64,000 bases of DNA from Brevundimonas sp. GTDB lineage: Bacteria > Pseudomonadota > Alphaproteobacteria > Caulobacterales > Caulobacteraceae. The DNA is taken from positions 1 through 64,000 of the forward strand of contig NZ_JAUSOE010000104.1 in NCBI RefSeq assembly GCF_030656255.1, read 5' to 3'. The stretch's first letter is position 1, and each line of letters opens with the position of its first letter. Shown piece after piece: positions 14,261 to 24,977 of this stretch. The notes under the pieces were generated by a model, which saw only the letters and a list, made by a program, of their open reading frames with translations, did no database searches and was not told the origin of the DNA. Both the position numbers and the translations under genes were made by a program.

Positions 14261-17200
14261 TCACTCCACCAACGGCCCTTGCCTCGGCTTGGCCAGCTCC
14301 CGCTGCCCCGCCGTCGACCGGCGCAGGATACGCCGCGCCCACTGGGCCACGTCGTCGACGATGGTGAAGATGGCCGGGATGTAGAGCAGGGACAGGAAGG
14401 TCGAGGAGATCAGTCCCCCCAGCACCGCGATGGCCATGGGCGAGCGGAACTGGACGTCGGCCCCGATGCCCATGGCGATGGGCACCATGCCGGCGCCCAT
14501 GGCGAAGGTGGTCATCAGGATGGGGCGGGCGCGCTTGTGCGCCGCGTCCATGATGGCCTCGTAACGCGGCATCCCGTCCTTCTCGGCCATGATGACATAG
14601 TCGACCAGCAGGATGGAGTTCTTGGCCGCGATCCCCATCAGCATCAGCACCCCGATCAGGGCCGACATGGAGAAGTTGGCGCCGCCGATGGCCAGGGCGA
14701 TGAAGGCGCCCCCGATGGCCAGGGGCAGGGCCGCCATGATGGTGATCGGATAGGCGAAGCTTTTGAACAGCAGGGTCAGAACCGCATACATCAGCAGGAT
14801 GCCGGAGGCGAAGGCGACGCCGAAGCCGGTCAGCATTTCCTGGATGAACTCCGTGTCGCCGGCCGGCACCTGGCGCACGCCGGCAGGCAGGGCCTTGACG
14901 GAGGGCAGTTGGTTGACCGCGATGCCCGCCGCGCCGGTGGTGATCCCGTCCAGTTCGGCGCTGATCGAGGCGATGCGCGACCGGTCCTGGCGGGACACGG
15001 TGGCCGGACCGGCGCCGAACTCGATGTCGGCGACGGCGCTCAACGGCACCGAGGCGCCGTTGTTGCCGGGAACGCGCAGGGTCTTCAGCACGCTCAGGTC
15101 CTGGCGCGCCTCTTCCGTCAGCTGAAGCCGGATCGGGATCTGGCGGTCGCCCAGATTGTATTTGGGCAGGTTTTGATCGACGTCGCCGATGGTGGAGACC
15201 CGGACCGCCTGGGAGATGGTGCTGGCCGAAACCCCGGCCAGGGCGGCTTCGTCCGGACGGGGCGTGACCAGGATTTCCGGACGCGCGATGGCGGCCGAGT
15301 TGACGACGTTGGCCAGACCCGGAACGCCGCGCATCTCTTCTTCCACCTTGCGCGCTGCTGCTGTCAGGGCGACGGGATCGTCGCTCAGGATCGAGAAGGT
15401 GTAGCTGGTGCCGTCGCCCGGACCGCCGCCCGACTGGGCGATGCCGGCGCGAATGCGCGCGCCGGGAATCTGCTTCATTTCGTCGACCATGACCCGCGCA
15501 AAGGCCTGCTGGCTCAGCTCGCGGTCGCCCTTGGGCACCATGTCGGCATAGATGTAGGCTTGGGTCACGTCCTGGCCGCCGATGGCGGCATAGACGGAGG
15601 TGACTTCGGGGCGGGCCTCCAGCTGGCCGGTGATCCGCTGCACCACGGCGTCGGTCTGGCCCAGGGTCGAACCCGGCGGCAGTTCGACCTGGAAGGACGC
15701 GCGCGCCGTGTCGCCCGGCGACATGAACTCGAACGACATCTTGGCCACGACGGAGGTCGCGATCGATCCGACCAGGAACAGGATGCCGATGATGAAGACC
15801 TTCCACCGATTGCTCAGCGACCAGCGCAGGGCCTTCAGATAGCCGCTCATCCAGAACGGATCGCGATCCTCGTGGTGGGTGTGTTTCAGGATGAAGGCCG
15901 CCATCAGCGGCGTCAGGGTCCGCGCCACCAGCAGCGAGAAGGCCACGGAGACGCAGGCCGCCAGGGCGAAGGCTTTGAAGAACTGGCCGATGATGCCCGG
16001 CATGAAGCCGACCGGAGCGAAGACGGCGATGATGGTGGCGGTGGTCGCCACGACCGCCAGGCCGATCTCGTCGGCCGCCTCCAGCGAGGCGTCATAGGGC
16101 GGTTTGCCGTCGCGCATGTGGCGGACGATGTTCTCGATCTCCACGATGGCGTCGTCGACCAGGATGCCGATGGTCAATGACAGGGCCAGCAGGGTCACGA
16201 CGTTCAGCGACTGGTCCAGCGGACCCAGGATGGCGAAGGTCGGGATCAGCGACATCGGCATCGCCGTCGCCGCGATCAGGGTGGCGCGCCAGTCGCGCAG
16301 GAAGATGAAGACGATGATGACCGCCAGGACGGCGCCCAGCAGCAGGGCCTCCAGCGAGGCCAGATAGGATTCCTCGATCTCCTCGACGCTGGCGTTGACC
16401 TGGCTGATCGTCAGCTCGGGATGGGCCTCGTCGATCTTTTTGACCTCTTCGCGGACCTTCTCGGCGACCTTGACCTCGGACGCCGTGCGCGAGCGCAGGA
16501 AGTTGAAGGTCACGGCCTCTTGCCCGTTGTAGCGGGCCAGGGTGCGCGGCTCGCTCCACTTGTCCTCGACCGTGCCCAGATTATCCAGACGCACGGTCTT
16601 GCCGTCGCCCAGCGGCACCAGGGTCTCGCGCAGCTGCGCGAGCGAGGTGGCGGCGCCCAGGGTGCGGACGGCGCGCTCGGCCCCGGCGATGGTGACGCGA
16701 CCGCCGGGCAGGTTGTTGTTGACGTTGTTCAGGGCCTGGCTGACTTCGGCTGCGGTGACGCCGTAGGCGGCGAGCCGCTGCGGATCCAGCTCGACCCGCA
16801 TCTCGCGATCCACCCCGCCCGAGCGGTTGACCTCGCCCACGCCGCCGAGGGCCAGCAGGGCGCGGCTCATCTCGTTGTCGATGAACCAGCTGATCTGTTC
16901 CGGCGTCATGGTCGGTGAACGGACCACATAGGTGATCAGGGCGTCGCCGGTGATGTCGACGCGCTGGACCGTCGGCTCCTGCATGTCCTGAGGCAGGCTG
17001 GCGCGCACGCCGCTCATGGCGTTGCGAACGTCGTTGGTCGCGCGCTCGGTGTCCGTGCCCAGCTCGAATTCGATACTGGTCGAGGAGACGCCGTCGGTGA
17101 CGCTGGAATAGATGTGTCGCACGCCGGACAGGCCGGCGATGGAATCCTCGATCAGCCGCGTGACCTGAACTTCCATTTCCGCCGGGGCCGCGCCGGGCCG

Positions 17201-17353
17201 GGAGGCCGTGACCGAGACCAGCGGGAAGTCAATGTCGGGGTTCTCATTGATCCGCATCCCCGTGAAGCCGACCACGCCGCCGAGCGTCAGCAGCAGGAAC
17301 AGCAGGATGATCGGAATCGGGTTCTTGATCGCCCAGGACGACATCTGGTTCAT
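14261..17353 (-). CDS. RND multidrug efflux permease, HAE1-like
   Basis: Inner-membrane proton-driven exporter of 1030 aa, the normal length for AcrB/MexF-like pumps. It has an N-terminal helix (IPIILLFLLLTLGGVVGFTG), porter-domain motifs (ENPDIDFPLVSVTASRPGAAPAEME) and two bundles of membrane helices. The proton-relay region SLTIGILVDDAIVEIENIVRHMRDG contains the paired Asp of TM4. GLISSTFLSLLYIPAIF closes the second bundle. It is the second gene of an operon with the adaptor (9-nt gap). No outer-membrane TolC-like channel is nearby, so one must come from elsewhere. Substrate unknown. Confidence 0.93.
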   Translation of the reverse strand: MNQMSSWAIKNPIPIILLFLLLTLGGVVGFTGMRINENPDIDFPLVSVTASRPGAAPAEMEVQVTRLIEDSIAGLSGVRHIYSSVTDGVSSTSIEFELGTDTERATNDVRNAMSGVRASLPQDMQEPTVQRVDITGDALITYVVRSPTMTPEQISWFIDNEMSRALLALGGVGEVNRSGGVDREMRVELDPQRLAAYGVTAAEVSQALNNVNNNLPGGRVTIAGAERAVRTLGAATSLAQLRETLVPLGDGKTVRLDNLGTVEDKWSEPRTLARYNGQEAVTFNFLRSRTASEVKVAEKVREEVKKIDEAHPELTISQVNASVEEIEESYLASLEALLLGAVLAVIIVFIFLRDWRATLIAATAMPMSLIPTFAILGPLDQSLNVVTLLALSLTIGILVDDAIVEIENIVRHMRDGKPPYDASLEAADEIGLAVVATTATIIAVFAPVGFMPGIIGQFFKAFALAACVSVAFSLLVARTLTPLMAAFILKHTHHEDRDPFWMSGYLKALRWSLSNRWKVFIIGILFLVGSIATSVVAKMSFEFMSPGDTARASFQVELPPGSTLGQTDAVVQRITGQLEARPEVTSVYAAIGGQDVTQAYIYADMVPKGDRELSQQAFARVMVDEMKQIPGARIRAGIAQSGGGPGDGTSYTFSILSDDPVALTAAARKVEEEMRGVPGLANVVNSAAIARPEILVTPRPDEAALAGVSASTISQAVRVSTIGDVDQNLPKYNLGDRQIPIRLQLTEEARQDLSVLKTLRVPGNNGASVPLSAVADIEFGAGPATVSRQDRSRIASISAELDGITTGAAGIAVNQLPSVKALPAGVRQVPAGDTEFIQEMLTGFGVAFASGILLMYAVLTLLFKSFAYPITIMAALPLAIGGAFIALAIGGANFSMSALIGVLMLMGIAAKNSILLVDYVIMAEKDGMPRYEAIMDAAHKRARPILMTTFAMGAGMVPIAMGIGADVQFRSPMAIAVLGGLISSTFLSLLYIPAIFTIVDDVAQWARRILRRSTAGQRELAKPRQGPLVE

Positions 17354-17362
17354 CGGTCGGTC

Positions 17363-18502
17363 CTACTTGGCCGCGGGCTGGGCGGCGGGGCGGGCCCCGC
17401 CGGGGGCCTGGGCGACGTTGACGCGGTCGCCCTCGTTCAGGAAGCCGGCACCGTCTACGATGACGCGGCCGCCCAGGTTGACGCCGGTGACAGCCGTCTG
17501 GGTGTCGGTCCGCGACAGGATGACGATCGGCTGGAAGTGGACCCGGCCGTCGGCGGCCAGGCTGAAGACCCCCGGCTTGTTGTCCCGGTACAGGACCGCG
17601 CCCGTCGGTACGGTGTTGGCGGGCTGGTCGCCGACGTCGATGTCGGCGCGGGCGAACATGCCCGGCCGCAGCTGGGCGCCGGGCGACAGCGAGATGCGGG
17701 CCAGGCCCAGTCGGGTGTTGGCGTTGACCTCGGGTGTGACGATCCGGACCGTGCCGCTGGTCGTTCCCGCCTCGCTGGATGTCACGGTCGCCGACTGGCC
17801 GGCCCGGACCTGGGCCAGTTCGGTCTCGGGCACCTGGGCGTCCAGCTCCAGACGGCCGTCGCGGACCATGCGGAACAGTTCGGTTCCGGCGGCGATGATC
17901 TGGCCCTTGGTCACGCTGCGGCTGATCACCAGGCCGGCGACGGGCGCGCGGATGGTGGCCTGGGACAGCTGGGTCTGGGTCTGGGCCAGGGTCGCCCGGG
18001 CGGCGGCCAGATTGGCGTTCGACGCGCGCTGGTTGGCCAGAGCGGTGTCCAGCGAGGCCTGACTGAGGAAGCCGCGTTCCTTCAGCTGCTGCGCCCGGTC
18101 CAGGGCGGCGTCGTCGCGCGCCACATTGGCTTCGGCCAGTTGGACCTGGGCCTGCTGCTGGCGCAGCTGGGCGCGCAACAGGACGTCGTTCATCTGCACC
18201 AGGGCCTGGCCCTGACGCACGTAGGAGCCTTCATCGACATAGACGGCGACGGCGGTCAGGCCGCCCGTCTCGGCCGCGACCGGCACTTCCTCCCAGGCGG
18301 AGACGGTGCCCGAGGCGGTGACGGTGCGGCGGAGACTGGTCTGAGACACGGTGGCGGCGGTCACGGTCTGGCGCGAGCCGCCGGCGGCCTTTTCCTCGGT
18401 CGTCTCGTCGCCGTGCCCGCCGCAACCGGCCAGCAGGACGGCCGACAGGGCGACGGCGCTGAGGCCCAGGGAGAGGCGGGCGGTTCGGGTCGTCTTGGAC
18501 AC
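17363..18502 (-). CDS. RND periplasmic adaptor lipoprotein
   Basis: Membrane-fusion protein of 379 aa that couples the permease to an outer-membrane channel. It starts at GTG 18502 behind GAGGAA. The signal peptide ends in the lipobox LLAGCGG, so it is lipid-anchored. Next come an N-terminal lipoyl half (VPVAAETGGLTAVAVYVDEGSYVRQGQALVQMND), an alpha-hairpin coiled coil (LRAQLRQQQAQVQLAEANVARDDAALDRA...LAAARATLAQTQTQLSQA), the second lipoyl half (IRAPVAGLVISRSVTKGQIIAAGTELF) and beta-barrel and MP domains. It is the first gene of the operon and is divergent from lepA. Confidence 0.93.
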   Translation of the reverse strand: MSKTTRTARLSLGLSAVALSAVLLAGCGGHGDETTEEKAAGGSRQTVTAATVSQTSLRRTVTASGTVSAWEEVPVAAETGGLTAVAVYVDEGSYVRQGQALVQMNDVLLRAQLRQQQAQVQLAEANVARDDAALDRAQQLKERGFLSQASLDTALANQRASNANLAAARATLAQTQTQLSQATIRAPVAGLVISRSVTKGQIIAAGTELFRMVRDGRLELDAQVPETELAQVRAGQSATVTSSEAGTTSGTVRIVTPEVNANTRLGLARISLSPGAQLRPGMFARADIDVGDQPANTVPTGAVLYRDNKPGVFSLAADGRVHFQPIVILSRTDTQTAVTGVNLGGRVIVDGAGFLNEGDRVNVAQAPGGARPAAQPAAK

Positions 18503-18697
18503 GGGGGGTCTTCCTCGGTTGCAGGCGAAGCGGACCGCCGGCTCGCGCCGGTGATCTGGAGCCTTCCCATACCGTGTCTGCGAGCCGTCCTCAAACGGCG
18601 ATACACTTTGTTGCTAAGGCTTAATGTGACGCTGTGACATCGCCCGGATACGCCACGCGACTGGCCCCCGACACGCGCGCGTGATAGGGCCGCGCGG

Positions 18698-20506
<1,809 letters not shown>

Positions 20507-20520
20507 CTCCAGCGCCCCGC

Positions 20521-20725
20521 CCTCTCCCTCCCCCTGCGGGGGAGGGGCGTTGCGAAGCAACGGGGTGGGGGCGGCCAGGCAAGGCCGCACAGATCTGATT
20601 TAGGCAGGTCGGTGAAGCGTCGCCCTGCCGTTGTGATTTAGGCAGGTCGGTGAAGCGTCGCCCTGCCGTTCCCACCCGGTCTCGCCTCCGGCTCGCCCCC
20701 CCTCCCCGGAACGGGGAGGGAGAGG
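20521..20725. repeat. Palindrome-bounded intergenic repeat element with internal tandem repeat
   Basis: Arms CCTCTCCCTCCCC (20521-20533) and GGGGAGGGAGAGG (20713-20725) enclose GC-rich hairpins such as CGTTGC-GAA-GCAACG. Inside lies a perfect 37-bp direct repeat beginning TGATTTAGGCAGGTCGG, at 20596-20632 and 20634-20670. The 316-bp lepA downstream region holds no gene. Confidence 0.8.
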
Positions 20726-20822
20726 AATTAGGAGCGCTGGCGGGTTCGAACTGACATATCGACTTGTGTGATTTCAGGCTCTTAACCCCGAATATCACCG
20801 ACTTTCCAGCCAGGGTTTCTCC

Positions 20823-21596
20823 ATGCCCCATACTGGCGGCATGGAAAGACGCAAATACAAGATTCAACCCGCCGAAGTCTGGGACAAGGTGCGCCAGGAC
20901 TATCTGGCCGGCCTGGGCGCCGAAGAGGTCGCGGCCAAATACGGCGTGACCGCCCACGCCCTGCGCGCCCGCGCCACGCGCGACGGCTGGTCCCGCTATC
21001 TGCACGCCCCGGCCGAGCCGGTCGATCCGCCGCCCCCGCCGCCGAGCCTGTTCGACGTATCATCCGACGACGCGGCCGGCGGGGATCCGGCCGTCCTGGC
21101 CGAGGCCGCCGCCCAGGCCTCGGGCCGGGCCATGCGCGCCGGCCGGCTGTTGGAGGCGCGCGCCCTGGCGGGGCTGGCCGCCACCTATCGCAAGCTGGAG
21201 GCGCGGGGCGAGACGGCGCACGGGGCCATGACGGTCGAGAATGCGCCGCTGCAACTGGTGTACGACATACTGATGAACCCTCTGGCGGCGAGCGACCGAT
21301 TGGCCATCCGCCCCGGCGCCGCCGACACCCATCTGGCGCTGAAAGAAGCCTACTGGAACCAGCAGCAGACCCTGGGTGAGAAGAACCAGGAGTTTCGGCA
21401 CGCCCAGCTCCACCGGCGCGCGGCGCTGGATCGTCGGGTCGCCGCCCTGGAGGACCAGCTGAAGGCGGCCGGGATGGAGCCGGTCGCCGAGACGGAAAGC
21501 GACCGACGCATCCGCACCGGGGTCGATATGGTCATCGACTGCTGCGGCAAGGTCATGTCCGCGAAGGACTGGGACAAGACGCTGGACGGGTTGTGA
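20823..21596 (+). CDS. HTH-containing protein of unknown function
   Basis: A 257-aa protein. An N-terminal helix-turn-helix of the terminase-small-subunit or resolvase style is visible (EVWDKVRQDYLAGLGAEEVAAKYGVTAHALRARATRDGWSRY). A Pro run (PPPPPPSLF), an Ala-rich helical region and a coiled coil (HAQLHRRAALDRRVAALEDQLKAAG) follow. No catalytic motif was recognised. The start at 20823 has AGGG 7 nt upstream, and ATG 20841 is an alternative. It could be a DNA-binding protein of phage origin that became fixed, or a lineage-specific regulator. It is flanked by palindromic repeats on both sides. Confidence 0.6.
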   Translation: MPHTGGMERRKYKIQPAEVWDKVRQDYLAGLGAEEVAAKYGVTAHALRARATRDGWSRYLHAPAEPVDPPPPPPSLFDVSSDDAAGGDPAVLAEAAAQASGRAMRAGRLLEARALAGLAATYRKLEARGETAHGAMTVENAPLQLVYDILMNPLAASDRLAIRPGAADTHLALKEAYWNQQQTLGEKNQEFRHAQLHRRAALDRRVAALEDQLKAAGMEPVAETESDRRIRTGVDMVIDCCGKVMSAKDWDKTLDGL

Positions 21597-21603
21597 GCGG
21601 CGT

Positions 21604-21740
21604 CTTCCTTCTCCCCTTGCGGGAGAAGGTGGCCCGCAGGGCCGGATGGGGGGTCGGTTTGGCGTGGATCGTCAGGGCCGGTGAAACCCCTCATCCGTCA
21701 GCCTTCGGCTGCCACCTTCTCCCGCAAGGGGAGAAGGAAG
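21604..21740. repeat. Palindromic intergenic repeat, copy A
   Basis: A perfect 29-bp inverted repeat, CTTCCTTCTCCCCTTGCGGG... at 21604-21632 against its complement at 21712-21740. Each arm is itself hairpin-forming (CTCCC-CTTGC-GGGAG). The interior, including GGCGTGGATCGTCAGGGCCG, is shared with copy B. Confidence 0.93.
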
Positions 21741-21742
21741 GT

Positions 21743-22120
21743 TTAGTCTCGCGTCAGTCTTTCCTCCGTCGCCGCCACAATGGCCGACAGCACCTCTTCC
21801 CGCTGGTTCCCGATCATCCCATTCGGAAACCGCAACACCCGGAACCCCTGTTCGCGCAGCCAGGCGTCCCGCTCGGCGTCCTCGATCCGGTCGTCATGCT
21901 GCGGCCCGTCCGCCTCGACGATCAGCCGATGCCTCAGACAGACGAAGTCGACGATATACCGCCCGATCACCATCTGCCGCCGAAACTTCAGCCCAGCCAG
22001 CCGCCGATCCCGCAATAGTCCCCACAGCCGCCGCTCATAATGGACGGGCTCGCGGCGCATCTGTTTGGCGCGGGATTGCAGCCAGTCGTCCATATCCAGA
22101 TTGTGCGTAACGCTCGCCAA
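21743..22120 (-). CDS. DUF559 (Vsr-like fold) endonuclease-like protein
   Basis: A 125-aa protein of the DUF559 family, which shares the very-short-patch-repair/PD-(D/E)xK nuclease fold. Visible motifs are RRLWGLLRDRRLAGLKFRRQMVIGRYIVDFVC (catalytic Asp in IVDF), LIVEADGPQH (Glu, then Asp) and RDAWLREQGFRVLRFPN. The start is TTG 22120, supported by GGAAGAGG upstream, and ATG 22093 is the alternative. Its stop is 3 bp from repeat copy A, and the half-copy C lies just upstream. The biological role of standalone DUF559 proteins is not established. Confidence 0.85.
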   Translation of the reverse strand: MASVTHNLDMDDWLQSRAKQMRREPVHYERRLWGLLRDRRLAGLKFRRQMVIGRYIVDFVCLRHRLIVEADGPQHDDRIEDAERDAWLREQGFRVLRFPNGMIGNQREEVLSAIVAATEERLTRD

Positions 22121-22134
22121 GATTGCAACCTCTT

Positions 22135-22189
22135 CCTTCTCCCCCTGCGGGAGAAGGTGGCCGAGCGCAGCGAGGTCGGATGAGGGGTC
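22135..22189. repeat. Palindromic repeat, half copy C
   Basis: The reverse complement of the right half of copy B (CCTTCTCCC...GCGGGAGAAGG, then CCGAGCGCAGCGAGGTCGG), without the other arm. It ends exactly at the original stop of the neighbouring DUF3883 frame. Confidence 0.88.
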
Positions 22190-22216
22190 AGAAGGACGCC
22201 CGCCACGCCTCCGGCG

Positions 22217-23086
22217 TCAGCACCACCGCGCTTTCCAACGGTGGCGCGAGGACGAAGAATCCGGCCGGACGGGCAAGCTATGCACGCGGTAAAGCCGCCA
22301 TGCGTCAGGCCGCTCCTGCGCCACCTCGCATTCCGTTCGGGTCAGGAAGAAGTCCGTCGATGCGCCGCCACGCGTGGCCTTCACCTCGATCAGTCGCTCA
22401 CGACCATCCGTCGGGTCGAAGCTGCGAATGTCGTATCCGGCCCCGTCTCCGCGCTCCTGCGACGTCCATTCGATCTTCTTCGCTAGATCCGCCCGATCAT
22501 GGGCGATCAGATGGGCGCGTTCGTGGTGGAAGATGCGCTCCTCGCCCAACAAGCCAAGCTGCCGGTTCCGCTGATCGCGAGCCGCCGGATCGAATTTCCG
22601 AACCAGTCGCGACAGGCCCGCGGGTCGTCGGGGCCTCTCCGCGCCAAGGGGAGGGGCCGAGGTCATCAGCAGGGGCGCCGGCTCAAACGCGGTCGAGGGC
22701 TCCGACACCCCGCTTCCATACGTCGGCTGTTCGGTCGCTTGGGCCCGCAGGGAGTCGCGCAATGGCATCCCGATGTCCCAAGTGGCTGGATTCTGGTCGA
22801 GATGGCGTTCCAGTGCGGAGAAGATGGCTTCTTGGTAGTTCGGCCGACTACCGAAACCATTCAGCTTGGGCATGCCCAGTTCGGTCAGGACGGCGGAGAT
22901 GTTTCCGTATTTCTGACCGACCGAGCCGACCGTACGGCCGATCTGTTGTGACAAGGCCTTGGCGTGACGGGCCTTGACCAGCGGGCGACCAGAGACGGCG
23001 TCGTCGAGCATGGCGAAATAGTCGGCGACGATGAGGTCTAACTCCTCCTCATCCCAGTCGCGGCCATATTTGCCCTGATCGACCAA
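22217..23086 (-). CDS. DUF3883-domain protein, probably frameshifted near its end
   Basis: A 289-aa ORF. The C-terminal DUF3883 domain has a restriction-endonuclease-like core, GDGAGYDIRSFDPTDGRERLIEVKATRGG (Asp and E-x-K), followed by FFLTRTECEVAQERPDAWRLYRV. DUF3883 occurs in restriction and defence proteins as well as alone. The N-terminal half (WDEEELDLIVADYFAML...ALSQQIGRTVGSVGQKYGNIS) resembles a helical substrate- or DNA-recognition module. After YRVHSLPVRP the frame turns to low-complexity SSSSRHRWKARWC. One frame over, the DNA encodes FFVLAPPLESAVVLTPEAWRASF-stop (end 22188), the expected family ending. A 1-nt deletion near 22258-22275, or a sequencing error, is therefore likely. Confidence 0.8.
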   Translation of the reverse strand: MVDQGKYGRDWDEEELDLIVADYFAMLDDAVSGRPLVKARHAKALSQQIGRTVGSVGQKYGNISAVLTELGMPKLNGFGSRPNYQEAIFSALERHLDQNPATWDIGMPLRDSLRAQATEQPTYGSGVSEPSTAFEPAPLLMTSAPPLGAERPRRPAGLSRLVRKFDPAARDQRNRQLGLLGEERIFHHERAHLIAHDRADLAKKIEWTSQERGDGAGYDIRSFDPTDGRERLIEVKATRGGASTDFFLTRTECEVAQERPDAWRLYRVHSLPVRPDSSSSRHRWKARWC

Positions 23087-23154
23087 CCCAGTCTCCCCGC
23101 CAACCTTAGGTTAGTATGACGGCGACGGTCTTTACCAGGGCGCTAATCGCCCTT

Positions 23155-23287
23155 CCTTCTCCCCCTGCGGGAGAAGGTGGCCCGCAGGGCCGGATGAGGG
23201 GTCGGTTCGGCGTGGATCGTCAGGGCCGGTGAAACCCCTCATCCGACCTCGCTGCGCTCGGCCACCTTCTCCCGCAAGGGGAGAAGG
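23155..23287. repeat. Palindromic intergenic repeat, copy B
   Basis: Arms 23155-23180 and 23262-23287 (26 bp, one mismatch) with the same interior as copy A. The rest of the 23087-23521 spacer holds no recognisable gene. A short minus-strand reading frame ending STAMAAWVRP-stop (23308-23352) may be decayed coding sequence. Confidence 0.92.
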
Positions 23288-23521
23288 GATCAGAACGGCG
23301 ATGAAGGCCTAGGGCCTGACCCACGCCGCCATGGCCGTCGAAATGGAGATCAGCCGCACTCAACTAAACCGCTTCTCCGATCAGGAGGCGTTGAGCGTAA
23401 ATGCCGGATCCCCCCGAGCCGTGTAACGCGGGTGTTGGCCACTCGCGGAAGTTGGAGTTGTTTTAAGCGCCGCTTAGATGTGATGGCTTCCAGAATCGGC
23501 TTCAATCCAACCGGAGACGGC

Positions 23522-24976
23522 ATGAAAAAGCGTAAAGCCAAATCACGCAGAGAACCGCTTTCACGAATGAAGGTGGAGAAGGGAAAAATCCCATCTCCTT
23601 GGAATGCCCTAGATAAGATAGCGCCTACCAATTCAGTCTCGTGGTATCACGACCATCTTCCCGACTACCTCTGGCTCGTCCTGCTAACTCGAGCGAAATA
23701 TCGAACGCAGACTTTTGTGGCGTTCAGAGCTGTTCTGGATGTTCTTCATGACAACCGGCAGCAAAACGGTCTGATCGGTTTCAGCCATCAACGGCTAGCC
23801 GATCTAGATATCAATCTATTCGATTCCATTTTCGCTCCAATACTAGCAATCAAAGAATTGAGAGAGGCGTTGCGGCCCCTCGCTGTACTTGATCAACTGC
23901 CTGGTGCGGACCGTTGGCGAGCGAAGCTCGGAGAGGGGGAGAAAGGTGACAACGATCTTATTGAAGCTGCGGTCGCAGAAGCAGCCCCTCAGAATTCTCG
24001 ACCGGCGACTGATATTGCCTTTTTGATGCTAGTCAACTTGATCGTCCAAGACAGAATGTCGTTCAACGCGGGCCTTCTCAATCCTGCGGATCTTGATGCT
24101 TACGCCTTCAATCCGGACTCGGTGCCCAATATTTCTGGCTTGGCGCGATCAATGAGGAACGGTTGGTTAAATCACGACCGGGAAGAGGCTGGCCATAACC
24201 GTGACTGGGTAGACTTCTTCTATAATTGGGGAAGAGAAAGCTCCGTATGTCGCGGGATTTACATCAGTTCGGATGACGACAGTTCCAGCTATGAGGATGG
24301 CGCGCGACGCATAATGGCTCAAATCGTCGAGATACGCGATTGTTGCGCACGTCGGCTGACCGCGGATTTTCAGGCGTCCGGTTACAACGAACAGCGTGAG
24401 GTGTTGGCGGCGCTTGGCCTGTATGCCACAGACATAGCGATATCGGCCGGAATATCGGGGTCTGCGTCCCACGCTCAAGGGGCGATATTGGTGCGATCGC
24501 TAGCTGAAATTAATATCCTGATTAGTCACATCATCAAAGATAACACAGCTGTGGGACGGTACAGATCTTATGGAGCTGGTCGGGCGCGTCTCCTCGCAGA
24601 GAAAGCCGATGAAATCGGAATTTCAGCTAACTACCTATTTGTGGAAGAACTTGAAAACGTTTCAAATGAAAGGCGGGCTGCGATGTTTATCGATATGCCA
24701 GTCAACGCCTTCTACAAGAAAAGCGTAAGAGATACAGCGATCGAGTGTGGTGCAAAAGATGTTTACGATACCTACTATGACGTAGGGTCAATGTATGCGC
24801 ACGCAGAATGGGGAGGTGTAGCAACGTCATCTGTGCAAATGTGCGGAAATCCCCTTCATCTTGGTCATTACATACCGTCTGAGCGTTTGTTCGCAGTTGA
24901 AATGCTAAAAGACGTTGAGTGGCTTGTTAAGAGAATCGCGACCGAACTTGGGGTTGGTTCGACAGCAGAAATTTAG
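23522..24976 (+). CDS. DUF5677-like protein of unknown function, AT-rich
   Basis: A 484-aa soluble protein starting at ATG 23522 (MKKRKAKSRRE, GGAG upstream). The track start at 23432 lacks support. The N-terminal part has PWNALDKIAPTNSVSWYHDHLPDYLWLVLL. The C-terminal part has the helical pattern I associate with DUF5677 (SHAQGAILVRSLAEINILISHII, then YDTYYDVGSMYAHAEWGG with the Tyr...Ser...His set). Codon use and base composition are clearly more AT-rich than in neighbouring lepA and uvrB, indicating recent transfer. It converges on uvrB with 1 bp between the stops. Function unknown. Similar proteins occur as isolated cargo genes in variable regions. Confidence 0.65.
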   Translation: MKKRKAKSRREPLSRMKVEKGKIPSPWNALDKIAPTNSVSWYHDHLPDYLWLVLLTRAKYRTQTFVAFRAVLDVLHDNRQQNGLIGFSHQRLADLDINLFDSIFAPILAIKELREALRPLAVLDQLPGADRWRAKLGEGEKGDNDLIEAAVAEAAPQNSRPATDIAFLMLVNLIVQDRMSFNAGLLNPADLDAYAFNPDSVPNISGLARSMRNGWLNHDREEAGHNRDWVDFFYNWGRESSVCRGIYISSDDDSSSYEDGARRIMAQIVEIRDCCARRLTADFQASGYNEQREVLAALGLYATDIAISAGISGSASHAQGAILVRSLAEINILISHIIKDNTAVGRYRSYGAGRARLLAEKADEIGISANYLFVEELENVSNERRAAMFIDMPVNAFYKKSVRDTAIECGAKDVYDTYYDVGSMYAHAEWGGVATSSVQMCGNPLHLGHYIPSERLFAVEMLKDVEWLVKRIATELGVGSTAEI

Positions 24977-24977
24977 C

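Noticed and set aside
20736-20760. GCGGGTTCGAACTGAC, resembling a tRNA T-arm
   Set aside because: No complementary T-stem, acceptor stem or anticodon arm around it.
20521-23287. CRISPR array
   Set aside because: The repeats are palindromic intergenic elements of 37-137 bp without regular spacers, and there are no cas genes.
23308-23352. Minus-strand VRLISISTAMAAWVRP-stop as a gene end
   Set aside because: Only 16 codons before an upstream stop. Possibly decayed coding DNA, but not supportable as a gene.
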